Assembly (NCBI GenBank): GCA_963792175.1
Contig: CAWBVG010000052.1
Span: 1-64,000, forward strand
Length of the DNA stretch: 64,000 nucleotides
DNA from: CAWBVG01 sp963792175
GTDB taxonomy: Bacteria; Acidobacteriota; Vicinamibacteria; Vicinamibacterales; CAVVIG01
Direction of reading: 5' to 3'
A program made the position numbers and the translations under genes. The notes beneath the pieces were generated by a model. The model was not told the DNA's origin. It made no database searches and was given only the letters and a program-made list of their open reading frames with translations. Below are positions 30,481-39,927 of this stretch, piece after piece (the first letter of the stretch is position 1; the number at the start of each line of letters is the position of its first letter).

Positions 30481-31360
30481 TTATTTCGACGAGACGGTGT
30501 AGCGCACCAGGATGTCTTCGACGAAGTCAGCGGTAATCCGCTGATCGTCGACATCGAAGCTCACCGTGGTCACGACGAGCGTCCCCTCGATTCGCTTCGA
30601 GGTCCCGGTGGGCCTGCCGAAGGCGCGCTCGGCCTCGGCTCGTGTCATCCCTTTCCGCAGCGCCGTGATGTCGCCGGTGGGTGGCAGCGCCTGCTCCGTG
30701 CCCGCGCCTCCGCCGAAGTCCACGAACTCGCCCAGTGCTGCAACGACGTCCTGCGGCCGGATGCCTTCTGGCACTCGATCGTCGTACCGCAGGTTGAAGC
30801 GCGAACCGCCGCGAAGACGCTGTTCGGCGACCCGAACGCGCTTGGCCTCGGACTGGCGCTCGCGTTCAGCGGCGATTCGGCGGTTCTCGCGTTCGCGTCG
30901 ATCGCGCAGATCGTCGAGCTCGCGCTGCATGGCGCGGCGGCGATCGCGATCGTGTTCGTCGTCGATCCGGTTCTCGAGGTTCTTCTCGCGCTCGGTTTTT
31001 CGCGCGTCCGGGATGGAGACCGATGTGCTCGTGTCGTCGCCGAAGGTGCCGAATCCGCCGCCCGCGAGCTGGACCTCGATGAGGTCTTTCTTCATCTTCA
31101 CCAGCGTGACAGTCACCGAATCGCCCGCGCGGAGGGCGACGCCATAGCGCTTCAGCCGATCGCCGTATTCCTTGTAGTCGAGCGCCTGGCGCGCATCGCC
31201 ATGCACGTCGACGCCGTCGGATGTGCCGGGCATGTCGATCCGGAGCGTGACGCGCTTTCCCTCGAACGCCGCTCTCAATGTCTCTTCCGTCTGTGCGCCG
31301 GCAGGGGAGGCGATCGCGAGCAAGGTGGCAACGGCGAGCCCACGCGCGGAGTGGCAGCAT
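30481..31360 (-). CDS. Secreted protein with charged coiled coil and SmpA/BamE-like tail
   Basis: About 293 residues. ATG at 31360 has GGAG upstream and gives MLPLRA, then after a one-base break GLAVATLLAIASPAGAQTEE, a signal peptide. The N-terminal domain (VTLRIDMPGTSDGVDVHGDA ... VALRAGDSVTVTLVKMKKDL) is followed by a strongly charged coiled coil, about 50 residues of E, K, R and D (RDRRRAMQRELDDLRDRRER). The C-terminus (ITALRKGMTRAEAERAFGRP) has the turn motif of SmpA/OmlA-like domains. An envelope role is likely. It stands between the MFS gene and the small secreted protein on the same strand. Confidence 0.7.
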
Positions 31361-31452
31361 CGAAGCTCCTGTCAAAGGTCTCATTTCCGTATCGGCGCCA
31401 TGCCGCTCACTCTGCAGTTTCGAGCGAACGATGAAGCCCTCGCTGATTCCGG

Positions 31453-32526
31453 TTACCGCAGCCGCGGCACGGAACCGGCGACGACCAGCGCGATGGTCGC
31501 AGCGGCCTTGTCGCAGGCGCTGGCGACCGACGCCGCGCGCGCGCGCACGTGATCCGCGGCGACGCGCTGGATTGCGGCGGCACGCAGCGGCTCCACGATG
31601 CCTTGGAGCCACGAGAGCGCGACCACCGCCGGCACGAACAAGGCCGGGAGCGCGAGTCCGGCGATCGCAACGGCGGCTCCCAGGCCGCCGAGGACCATCT
31701 GGCTCCGGACCGACGGAGCGAGACGAGCCGCAACGGCTGCTCCCATCGCCTCCGCCAGCGTGATCACCGCGACGAGCATCGTCATGCGTCCCGGGTCGGT
31801 TTCGCCGGAGGTCTGAGCCACGAAGGCCATCGCTCCCGCGGTGGCGCCGAGGAGAGCCGCCGGCGCGATCAGCTTCAGGAATACGTCCAGGTTCAGCGCG
31901 GACAGACGCGACGACCGAGCGTCCCGGGGGACGCGGCGACGTCCGCCGACTCATCGACGCCGGGCGGAGGTTCTACCATCGCCCACGCGATGGCGACGCC
32001 AACGACACTGACGGCGGCCTCGGCCATCCAACCGGCCGCAAAGCCCCACGTCTCGACGATGGCGCCGCCAGCCAGGATGAACGCGACGAGGGCGACGAGC
32101 TGCAGGCTTCGCGATCGGGACTCGATTCTCTGAAAATCCGGCTCGCGCTCGAGCGCGAGGCAGGATCGATAGAGCAGCGCCTGATCGGCGCCCGACCGCA
32201 ACGTGTCGCCGAGGGCGACGAGCAGGATCGCGGACAACAGTCCGACGACACCTTCGCCGAGCCAGCAGAACACCATGCCTGCGGCCTGGGTGAGTGATCC
32301 CGCAATCAGACTGATGCGATGTCCGAACCGATCGGCGAGCCAGCCGGTGGGAATCTCGAGCGCGGTGATCGCGAGATCGCCGGCCGCGAGAAGGACGGCG
32401 ACGACCGCCACGGGGACGTGCTTCTCCTGTACCCACCAGAGCAAGTACAGGCCGTGCATGACGCCTTCGACCGTGACGATGTGGTAGACGGGGTAGAGCG
32501 TGAGGTTTCGACGAAGACGGGATCAA
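31453..32526 (-). CDS. Major facilitator superfamily transporter
   Basis: About 355 residues with 10-12 predicted membrane segments. The N-terminal half shows RNLTLYPVYHIVTVEGVMHG, VPVAVVAVLLAAGDLAITAL and the MFS loop motif GWLADRFGHRISLIAG. The C-terminal half has TMLVAVITLAEAMGAAVAAR, LGGLGAAVAIAGLALPALFV and IALVVAGSVP. The frame breaks near 31890. The start is not fixed: TTG at 32526 would need one more base correction before LRRNLTLYP. The cargo is unknown; no neighbouring regulator or enzyme indicates it. Confidence 0.8.
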
Positions 32527-32717
32527 TTAGGGGGCACGTCAGCGATCTACCCAATGAACGACGTGGCGGTGGAGGATTTGGGCCCTCGATTCGGCACACG
32601 CCGTTTGACGGCCAGCTCAGCAGCACGTAATATCCTGGCCGGCTCACTTTTCACAAATCATTTCACACAGGCGATGCCGGTCGCATCCTGCGCTGGCGCC
32701 GCAAGGGAGCAACCATC

Positions 32718-33467
32718 GTGTATCGACTGACCGCCTTGTTTGTCGCCGCGTACCTTGTCCCCGCCGCCGCCTCCGCGCAGAACGCCTCCCACTGGGGTGT
32801 CGTCGTATCGTTCGCACGCGAACACTCGTGGAAGGTGATCCCCAAGATGACCGAGTTCCTGTTCGATCCCGGCGAAAACGTGGATGTGAGGATTACGGAT
32901 TACAGAATCGGGATCGCGCGCGGCCGCGATCTCGGAGGCGATTGGGGCGTCAGCTACGTGAGGCGGAACATCGCGGACGGCTGGCGACTCGAGAACACCA
33001 CGGAGATTCAGCACCGGGTAACACGCAATGCGTGCACGGCACTGAGTGAGTTTGCGCTGACCAGAGGCGTCACGCAGATCGGCGTCGAAGTCCACAAGTT
33101 CATTGAGTTCGTGACCATCAAGCGGCGGGCGCAGATCGGCTTGAAAGTGGCGGGTGGCGTGTCGAAGTTAGAAGGCGCGGTGGACTTCCACGAGTTCAAT
33201 ACCGACTTCTCGTTCGATCCGCGAACGGGGCAGGTCACCAACCGCCGGGTCGAGTCGGTGTCGAGCCGGCCGATGAGCGAGATGCCGACGTTCTCTCCGT
33301 TCCCCTTCGGAAAGGTCGAGGCAGCGGTTGCCGTCATCCTCGCGCGCGGTGTGAAGATCCGCGGGTCAGGCAGCTTTGATTTTGCGGGCTATACGATGTT
33401 CTCGCTGACGGGCGTCTTTCTCTTGGCGCCAGCTAGCGACTGTCCTCTTGCGTCGGCTGGTGTTTGA
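32718..33467 (+). CDS. Secreted beta-rich protein of unknown function
   Basis: Intact, 249 residues. The GTG at 32718 has AAGGGAG eight bases upstream. The signal peptide is TALFVAAYLVPAAASAQ. The mature protein alternates polar and hydrophobic residues in strand-like runs (VDVRITDYRIGIARGRDLGG, DWGVSYVRRNIADGWRLENT, FDFAGYTMFSLTGVFLLAP), consistent with a small outer-membrane barrel or porin-like fold. No family is named with confidence. Its stop codon overlaps the -35 element of the BlaI promoter. Confidence 0.75.
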   Translation: MYRLTALFVAAYLVPAAASAQNASHWGVVVSFAREHSWKVIPKMTEFLFDPGENVDVRITDYRIGIARGRDLGGDWGVSYVRRNIADGWRLENTTEIQHRVTRNACTALSEFALTRGVTQIGVEVHKFIEFVTIKRRAQIGLKVAGGVSKLEGAVDFHEFNTDFSFDPRTGQVTNRRVESVSSRPMSEMPTFSPFPFGKVEAAVAVILARGVKIRGSGSFDFAGYTMFSLTGVFLLAPASDCPLASAGV

Positions 33468-33508
33468 CATGCTACAAGTGTAGCAGTAACATGCTGCGCC
33501 TGTAGCAT
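33464..33508 (+). promoter_or_regulatory. BlaI-type operator-promoter
   Basis: TTGACA (33464-33469), a 17-base spacer and TAACAT (33487-33492) form a good -35/-10 pair. The spacer is filled by the perfect palindrome TGCTACAAGTGTAGCA (33470-33485). A second, imperfect copy, ATGCTGCGCCTGTAGCAT (33491-33508), overlaps the -10 and probable start point. The TACA-N2-TGTA core matches the known BlaI/MecI operator pattern. The spacing between centres is 22 bases, two helical turns. The blaI-like ATG is at 33523. Confidence 0.85.
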
Positions 33509-33522
33509 AGGTCCACACGCAG

Positions 33523-33915
33523 ATGCCGACCGCCACCCGCCGATCGGCTGTCGCGCCGCGAGCGCGAGATCATGAACGTCCTGTTCGCGCTCAAGAACAA
33601 GGCGTCAGCCGAGGACATTCGGGCGACGGCTGACGAACCCGCCCGGCTATTCGGCAGTCCGCGCGATGCTCGTCCGGCTCGAGAAGAAAGGCTACCTTCG
33701 GCACCAGGAGGACGGCGTGCGCTACCTCTATTCGGCGACCACGACGCACGCCGCCGCCGGGCGGGCCGCGCTCACAGCAGTACGTCCGGACGTTTTTCGA
33801 GGGATCCCTCGGCCAAATGATGACGGCGCTCGTCAGAAATGAAAGCTGGACCGACGAGGAGCTCGACGCGCTCGCGCCGAGATCGAGCGCGCGCGCACGA
33901 GCGAGGAAATCATGA
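33523..33915 (+). CDS. blaI: BlaI/MecI-family transcriptional repressor
   Basis: About 130 residues, the family length, but split by at least four frame breaks. Read in successive frames it gives LSRREREIMNVLFALKNKAS, AEDIRA, then GYSAVRAMLVRLEKKGYLRH, EDGVRYLYSATTTHAAAGRA, QYVRTFFEGSLGQMMTALVR and NESWTDEELDAL. These are the winged helix and dimerisation parts of BlaI. It probably binds the two operators directly upstream and represses itself and the downstream M56 gene. Its stop overlaps the next start (ATGATG) as ATGA. Confidence 0.8.
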
Positions 33916-35806
33916 TGCCGGACGGCGTCGCGCGAGTCCTCCTGGCGGTCAGCGACTCGATCGAGCTGGTCGATCATCGCGAAAGCGACCGTCGTTCTCG
34001 GATTGGCGCTCGTCGCAGTGCACGCAGCGCCCGTCGCACGCGGGCGTCGGTCGCGGCACGTCGTCCTGGCATCGGCGTTTGGCGTCCTCGTGGTGCTGCC
34101 AGCGGTCGTCAGGCTGCTGCCGCCGGTCAGGTGCCGGTACCGATGACGGTCCCGAACGACGCCACCGGAGCCGGCCGCCGCTTGTTGGTCGCCGATGGGG
34201 CGATCGACGACGCGACCCTCCACCGGTGCTCGGACGTCAGGCAGGCTTCGCGCTGACACAGTATCGCTCGGATCGGATCGCGCAGCGTGCTGCGTATCCG
34301 CATGGTTCGGCAGTCGCGGCGATCGTTCCTCGGTGCCAGTGGCGATCGTGCTATGGCGTCTCTCACCTGCTGCGCGCCGTGGGCCTGCCATGGATAAAAG
34401 GCGAGCCGCTGCGTGCGAATGCTCGCGGCACAGAGCAGGGGTGCGCCGCCCGATCGACATCCTGCGTCACGAAGAGATCGCGGCGCCGGTGACGTGCGGC
34501 TGCGAGGTCGGCCCGCGCATCATGCTTGCCCATCGACGCCGACGGGTGGAGCGACGGTCGACGTCCGGCGCGCAATCGTGCACGAGCTGGAGCACGTGCG
34601 CCGCGGCGATTGGCCGGTGCAGCTCGCGCGCTCGCGTCGTCTGCGCGCGTGTACTGGTTTCACCCGCTCGGTCGTGGATGGCGTGGCGCCACCTGTGCCT
34701 CGAGGTCGGACGCGCGCCTGCGACGATGCGGTGCTGCCGCGCGCTCTGGAGCGGACCCGGAATAACGAAGAATCAGCTGGTGACGCTGGCGTCGCGGCTG
34801 TCGACGGGCGCGATGCGACCGATGCTGTCGATGGCGAGCCGCAGCGATATGTCGACTCGAATCGCCGCAGTTCTGGACAGCCAGCAGCGGCGCGGCCGCG
34901 CCGGATACGTTGAACGCGAGCCGTGACGATCGCGATCGCCGGGCTCGTGTCGTGTGCGCGATGTCGCCGCTGCGGGCCGTCACCGCGAGCGCAGCTGCAG
35001 ACGACGGGCGAGGAGGACCGGCGTTCGAGGTGGCGTCGCGTCAAGCCGAACATCTCCGGCGGACATGCGCGTGTCTCTGTCCAGGCCATGCCCGGCGGCC
35101 GGTTCACGGCCACGAACGCGCCGCTGCGTACGCTGATTCGCGATGCTTACGCGCTCGCAGGGATTTCAGCTCAGTCGGAGGCCCAGGCTGGCTGGACTCC
35201 GATCGCTTCGACATCGTCGCGAAAGCGGAGGGCAATGCGACGCCGGCTGACAGCGGCTGATGCTGCCGCGCGCTGCTGGCGGACACGATTCAAGCTGAGC
35301 GTCCACACCGAGACGCGCGAGCTGCCGCTGTACGCGCCTGGTGCTGGCGAGAGGACCGACGGAACACCTGGGCCTCGCATCTGCGGCCCGACACGGGTAC
35401 GGACTGCCGCGCAGGCGCCCGAGTGGACCGGCACCGGTACCGCCTGCCGCTGCGTGGTCCGGATGCGCCGTGCCGATCGGCTGAGTCCGCGGACCCGGCG
35501 GCGCGATGCGGTTCCGCGGGATCACGCTGGACGCGTTCGCGACAGTTCCTGCGCGACGCCGGTGCGTCGCCCGGTGATCGATCGCACCGGGCTCGACCGG
35601 CGACTTTGACATCGAGCTCGAGATGACCGCGGAACTCGGGCCACCGCCGCCGCCACCCGGCATGCCGGACCAGGTCGATCGGACGTCCGCGTCCGTCGAT
35701 TTTCACGAGCCGTGCAGGAGCAGCTCGGGCTCCGGCTCGGATGCGCAGCGAGGACCGGTCGACGTGCTCGTCATCGATCGCAGTGGAGCGGCTGGTACCG
35801 AACTAA
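33912..35806 (+). CDS. M56 peptidase (BlaR1-like) fused to DUF3738/TIGR03435 domain
   Basis: About 630 residues over many frame breaks, roughly one per 100-150 bases. M56 parts are KATVVLGLALVAVHAAPVAR, VLASAFGVLVVLPAVVRLL, RPIDILRHEEIAAPVTCG, the zinc motif HELEHVRRGDWPVQLARS (HExxH) and QLVTLASRLSTGAMRPML. The C-terminal part is a DUF3738 domain: PAFEVAS, MPGGRFTATNAPLRTLIRDA, WLDSDRFDIVAKAEGNATP, HTETRELPLYA, RPVIDRTGL and QRGPVDVLVIDR. M56-DUF3738 fusions are known in Acidobacteria. By analogy with BlaR1 it would sense an envelope signal and inactivate BlaI. The density of breaks leaves open that this copy is decayed. Confidence 0.75.
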
Positions 35807-35827
35807 AATCGGGAGAAAGAGGTAGCC

Positions 35828-36767
35828 ATGAAGCGCATGACCTTCAAGACGCGGTGCGTGTCCGCCGCGACCGCCGTCGGTGCTCTTGCCGCGACCGCCA
35901 TGTTCGGCGGCGCGATCGAGTCGCGCGCTGCGCGCGCAGGCGCCCCAGACGCCCGCGCCGGCGTTCGAAGTCGCGTCGATCAAGCTGAACAACTCCGGCG
36001 ACGGACGGGTCATGATGCAGCAGCAACCAGGCGGGCGATTTACCGCCACGAACATCCCGCTGCGGCTCCTGATCCGGAATGCGTATCAGCTCCAGGATTT
36101 TCAGATTGTCGGCGCTCCGTCGTGGATCAATTCGGAACGCTACGACATCGTCGCGAAAGCAGAAGACGGTACGCCACCCGAGACGCCCAGTCTCGATCGC
36201 ACGGGTCCGAACCGGATCCAGTTGATGATCCGCTCGCTGCTCGCCGAGCGGTTCCAGCTGGTCGCGCACGACGAAACGCGGGAGCTGCCGATTTATGCGC
36301 TCGTCGTCGCCCGCAGCGACGGCAAGCTCGGTCCTGACCTGAAGAAGTCGGAAGTCGACTGCAACGCGGTGTTCGCGGCCGGGCGCGGCCGCGGCATGCC
36401 GCCGCCTCCACCGCCGGGACCGCCGCAGGCGGGCGAGCGACCGCAGTGCGGCATCCGGATCGGCATGGGCAACCTGGCGATGGGCGGTGCGCCGCTGCCA
36501 CAGTTCGCGAACAGCCTCGCCATGTTCGTCGGCCGCACCGTCCAGGACAAGACCGGTCTGACCGGCAACTACGACGTGACGCTGACGTGGACGCCGGATC
36601 AGATGCCGCAGCGGCCGCCGGGCGCGCCCGAGCCGCCGCCCGCGGATCCGAACGGGCCGTCGATCTTCACCGCGCTGCAGGAGCAGCTCGGTCTCAAGCT
36701 GGACTCGCAGAAGGGGCCGGTCAGCGTCCTCGTCATCGATCGCGTGGAGCGGCCGAAAGAGAACTAG
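35828..36767 (+). CDS. TIGR03435 / DUF3738 secreted protein
   Basis: About 313 residues. AGAGG precedes the ATG at 35828. The signal region (KTRCVSAATAVGALAATAMF) contains one frame break near 35930. The mature protein is a full DUF3738 domain: PAFEVASIKLNNSGDGRVMM, PGGRFTATNIPLRLLIRNAY, WINSERYDIVAKAEDGTP, LLAERFQLVAHDETRELPIY, GRTVQDKTGLTGNYDVTLTW and GPVSVLVIDRVERPKEN. A loop of proline repeats is inserted (MPPPPPPGPPQAG). It is homologous to the C-terminal domain of the gene before it, so the pair is probably a duplication. The role of this acidobacterial family is unknown. Confidence 0.92.
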
Positions 36768-36834
36768 ACGTTGCGGTTATCGCAGGTCGCAAGCCGCGAA
36801 ATACCGATCACGAGTTCGCTTTGCGGCGTCACGT

Positions 36835-39800
36835 TTGCATTCTCCGATAGCGATCGCGCTGCTCCTCGCGATCGGCCAGCGATCAGGCGTCGCCGCCTCC
36901 CGCCTTCGCTCTGACGCGAACGAGCGAGCTTCGGCGGGGCAGGCCGGATCACTACGGGCAGGTCACGTTTGCCGGCCTGCCGGTTCCGGGTGCGACCGTC
37001 ATCGCCATCCAGGGCGACACGCAGCGCGCGACCGTCACCGATCAGCAGGGCGTGTATCGCCTGGGCAATCTCGCTGACGGCGCGTGGACGATTCGCGTCG
37101 AGATGGTGGGCTTCTCGCCGCTCAGCGAAAGCGTCACGATTCCGGCGCCCGCGCCGCCGACCTTTGCCTTGAAGCTGCTGCCCTTCGCCGAGATCACGGC
37201 CGGGCTGCCGCCACCGGTGGTCGAGACGCCGCAGGCGCCGCCAACACCCAGTGCACCGGTGCCCGCGCGCCCCACGCGAGGGACAGCGCCGGCGCCTCCG
37301 CCCGCGGGCGCGGGGAGCTGGCTTTCAGCGCGCCGCGGTCAGCGCATCGGCCGGCACGGCAGCGGCCGCCGATGGCAATTCGCCGGGAGGCGATGCGGGC
37401 GATCGCGCGGCTGATGCGGCTGACGGCTTCCTGATCAACGGCAGCGTCAACAACGGCGCCGCCTCGCCATTCGCGCAGCTGCCGGCGTTCGGCAACAATC
37501 GGCGTGGCGCGCGATCGCTGTATAACGGCGGCCTCGGCGTCCTGCTCGGGAATTCGGCCTGGGACAGCCGGCCGTTTTCGTTCACCGGCCAGCAGACGCC
37601 CAAACTCAGTTACTACGACGCGCAGCTGCTCGGGAGCTTTGCCGGCCCGCTGAAGATTCCCCGCGTCCGAACGCGGCCCAACCTCTTTCTCGGCTACCAG
37701 CACACGACGGATCACAACGCCAGCGCGCAGTCGGCGCTGGTCCCGACCATCCTCGAGCGGAACGGCGATTTTTCCCAGAGCGTCGATGCGTTCGGCCGCC
37801 CCATCCAGCTCGTCGACCCGCGCACCGGTTCGCCGTTTGCCGGCAACGTCATCCCGTCGTCGCGCATCAGCCCGCAGGCGGCGTCGCTCCTCAATCTCTA
37901 TCCGGCGCCCAACGTCGACGCGGGCGCTCGTTACAACTACCAGACGCCGGTCCTGGTGGCGATGCATCAGGACGCGCTCCAGTCGCGGCTCACGCACAGT
38001 CTCAACACCCGGAACCAGCTGTTCGGGACGCTCGCCTATCAGCGAACGACGACGGACTCGGCGAATGTGTTCGGATTCGTCGATTCGAATCGCGTCTCGG
38101 GACTCGACGTGCCGATCAACTGGTCGCATCGCTTCGCGCCCGTCTTCACGCTGCGCGTGAGATATCAATTCACCCAGTTGACGAGGCAGGTGACGCCGTT
38201 CTTCGCCAATCGCGAGAACGTCTCGGGCGCCGCGGGGATCGCGGGCAACGACCAGGCTCCGGTCAACTGGGGCCCGCCGGCCCTGACATTCTCGAGCGGC
38301 GTGGCCGGACTCTCGAGCGCGCCGTATCTGTCGTCGCACGATCGCACGCACGGATGGATGGCCGAGGCACTCTGGACGCGCGGCCGGCACAACCTGACGT
38401 TCGGCGGTGATTTCAAGCTTCGGCGCCTGGACATCCTGTCGCAGCAGGACCCCCGCGGGAGTTTTTCGTTTACCGGCGCCGCGACCCGTTCCGATGTCGC
38501 CGACTTTCTGCTCGGCCTCCCGCACGCGAGCTCGATCGCGTTCGGCAACCCGGACAAGTACTTTCGAGCGATCGCGCCCGATGCGTATATCACCGACGAC
38601 TGGCGGTTTGGCCCGACGTTCACGGCGAACATCGGGGTGCGCTGGGAGTACGAGTCGCCGTTCGCCGAACGCGATCGGCCGGCTGACCAACCTCGTCCTC
38701 GCACCCGATCGCCGTTCGGCGCAGGCCGTGGTCGGCAACCACCTGTTGAATGCCGACCTGCGCGGGTTTCAGCCGCGCATCGGTGTCGCGTTGCGTCCCG
38801 TGCCGGGATCGTCGCTGGTCATTCGCGCCGGATACGGCGTCTATCGCAACACGTCCGTGTACCAGTCGATCGAGATGCTGCTGGCGCAACAGCCGCCGCT
38901 GTCAAAGTCCTTGAGCGTGGAAAGCACCGCAGCCAACCCGCTGACGCTGGCGAACGGGTTCGTGTCGCCGCCCAACGCGACGACGAACACCTTCGCGGTC
39001 GATCCGGACTTTCGCGTCGGGTATGCGCACAATTGGCAGGCGCTGCTGCAACGCGATCTGCCCGCGTCGCTGACGATGACGGTGACGTATCTCGGGACGA
39101 AGGGCAGTCACCTGATGCAGGAATCGCTGCCGAACACGTACCCGGCCGGCGCGGTGAACCCCTGTCCGGCGTGCCCCTCCGGGTTCGTGTACCTGACGTC
39201 GAACGGCCGCTCGAACCGGCAGGCCGGTCAGTTCCAGTTGCGGCGCCGGCTCCGGAACGGGCTGACGGCGAACGTGCAATACACGCTGGCCAAAGCGACC
39301 GACGACACGCCGGCGGCGTTCACCGGTGCGACGCTCAACGGCGGCGCCATCGCGCAGGACTGGCTGAATCTCGACGCCGAGCAGGCACCTTCGAATTTCG
39401 ATCAGCGCCATCTGGTGACGGCGCAGTTTCAATACACGACCGGCGTCGGGATGGGCGGCGGAGCGCTGCTCGACGGCGCGCGCGGGACGCTCTTCAAGGG
39501 CTGGACGGTGACGACTCAACTCACCGCGGGCAGCGGTCTTCCGCTGACGCCGATCTATCTCGCGTCCGTGGCCGGCACCGGCGTGACCGGCACCATTCGT
39601 GGGGACGTGACCGGCGTGCCGAACGACCTCGCCGACGGCACCTACGCCAACCCTGCCGCGTTTGCGCCGCCGGCGGCCGGCCGGTGGGGCAACGCCGGGC
39701 GCAATTCGATTCGCGGTCCGGCGCAGTTCGGCCTCAACCTGGGGCTTGGCCGATCGTTCCTCTGGGGCAGCCGGCTCACGCTCGATTGGCGACTCGACGC

Positions 39801-39927
39801 CAGCAACGTCATCAACCACGTGACGTTCGCGGCGGTGAACACGCTTGTCGGCAGCCCGCAGTTCGGTCTCGCGAGTCAGGCCAACCCGATGCGCAAGGTG
39901 CAGAGCAGTCTCCGGGTGAGGTTCTGA
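36835..39927 (+). CDS. TonB-dependent receptor, Oar-like, second copy
   Basis: About 1,030 residues. TTG at 36835 gives a plausible signal (LHSPIAIALLLAIG). The carboxypeptidase regulatory-like domain follows (QVTFAGLPVPGATVIAIQGD, YRLGNLADGAWTIRVEMVGF). A proline-rich linker (ETPQAPPTPSAPVPARPTRG) leads to the barrel: DGFLINGSVNNGAASPFAQL, RPNLFLGYQHTTDHNASAQS, TILERNGDFSQSVDAFGRP, ITDDWRFGPTFTANIGVRWE and NPMRKVQSSLRVRF at the end. Frames change near 36900, 37320 and 38670. An expected plug is short. It overlaps the VWFA gene by TGATG. Its position in the BlaI cluster suggests that the DUF3738 and VWFA proteins act at the same outer-membrane site. Confidence 0.88.

Noticed and set aside
33912..35806. 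Programmed ribosomal frameshifting as the cause of the broken M56 gene
   Set aside because: Shifts go both ways, occur many times and are not at slippery heptamers; indels in the sequence are the simpler reading.
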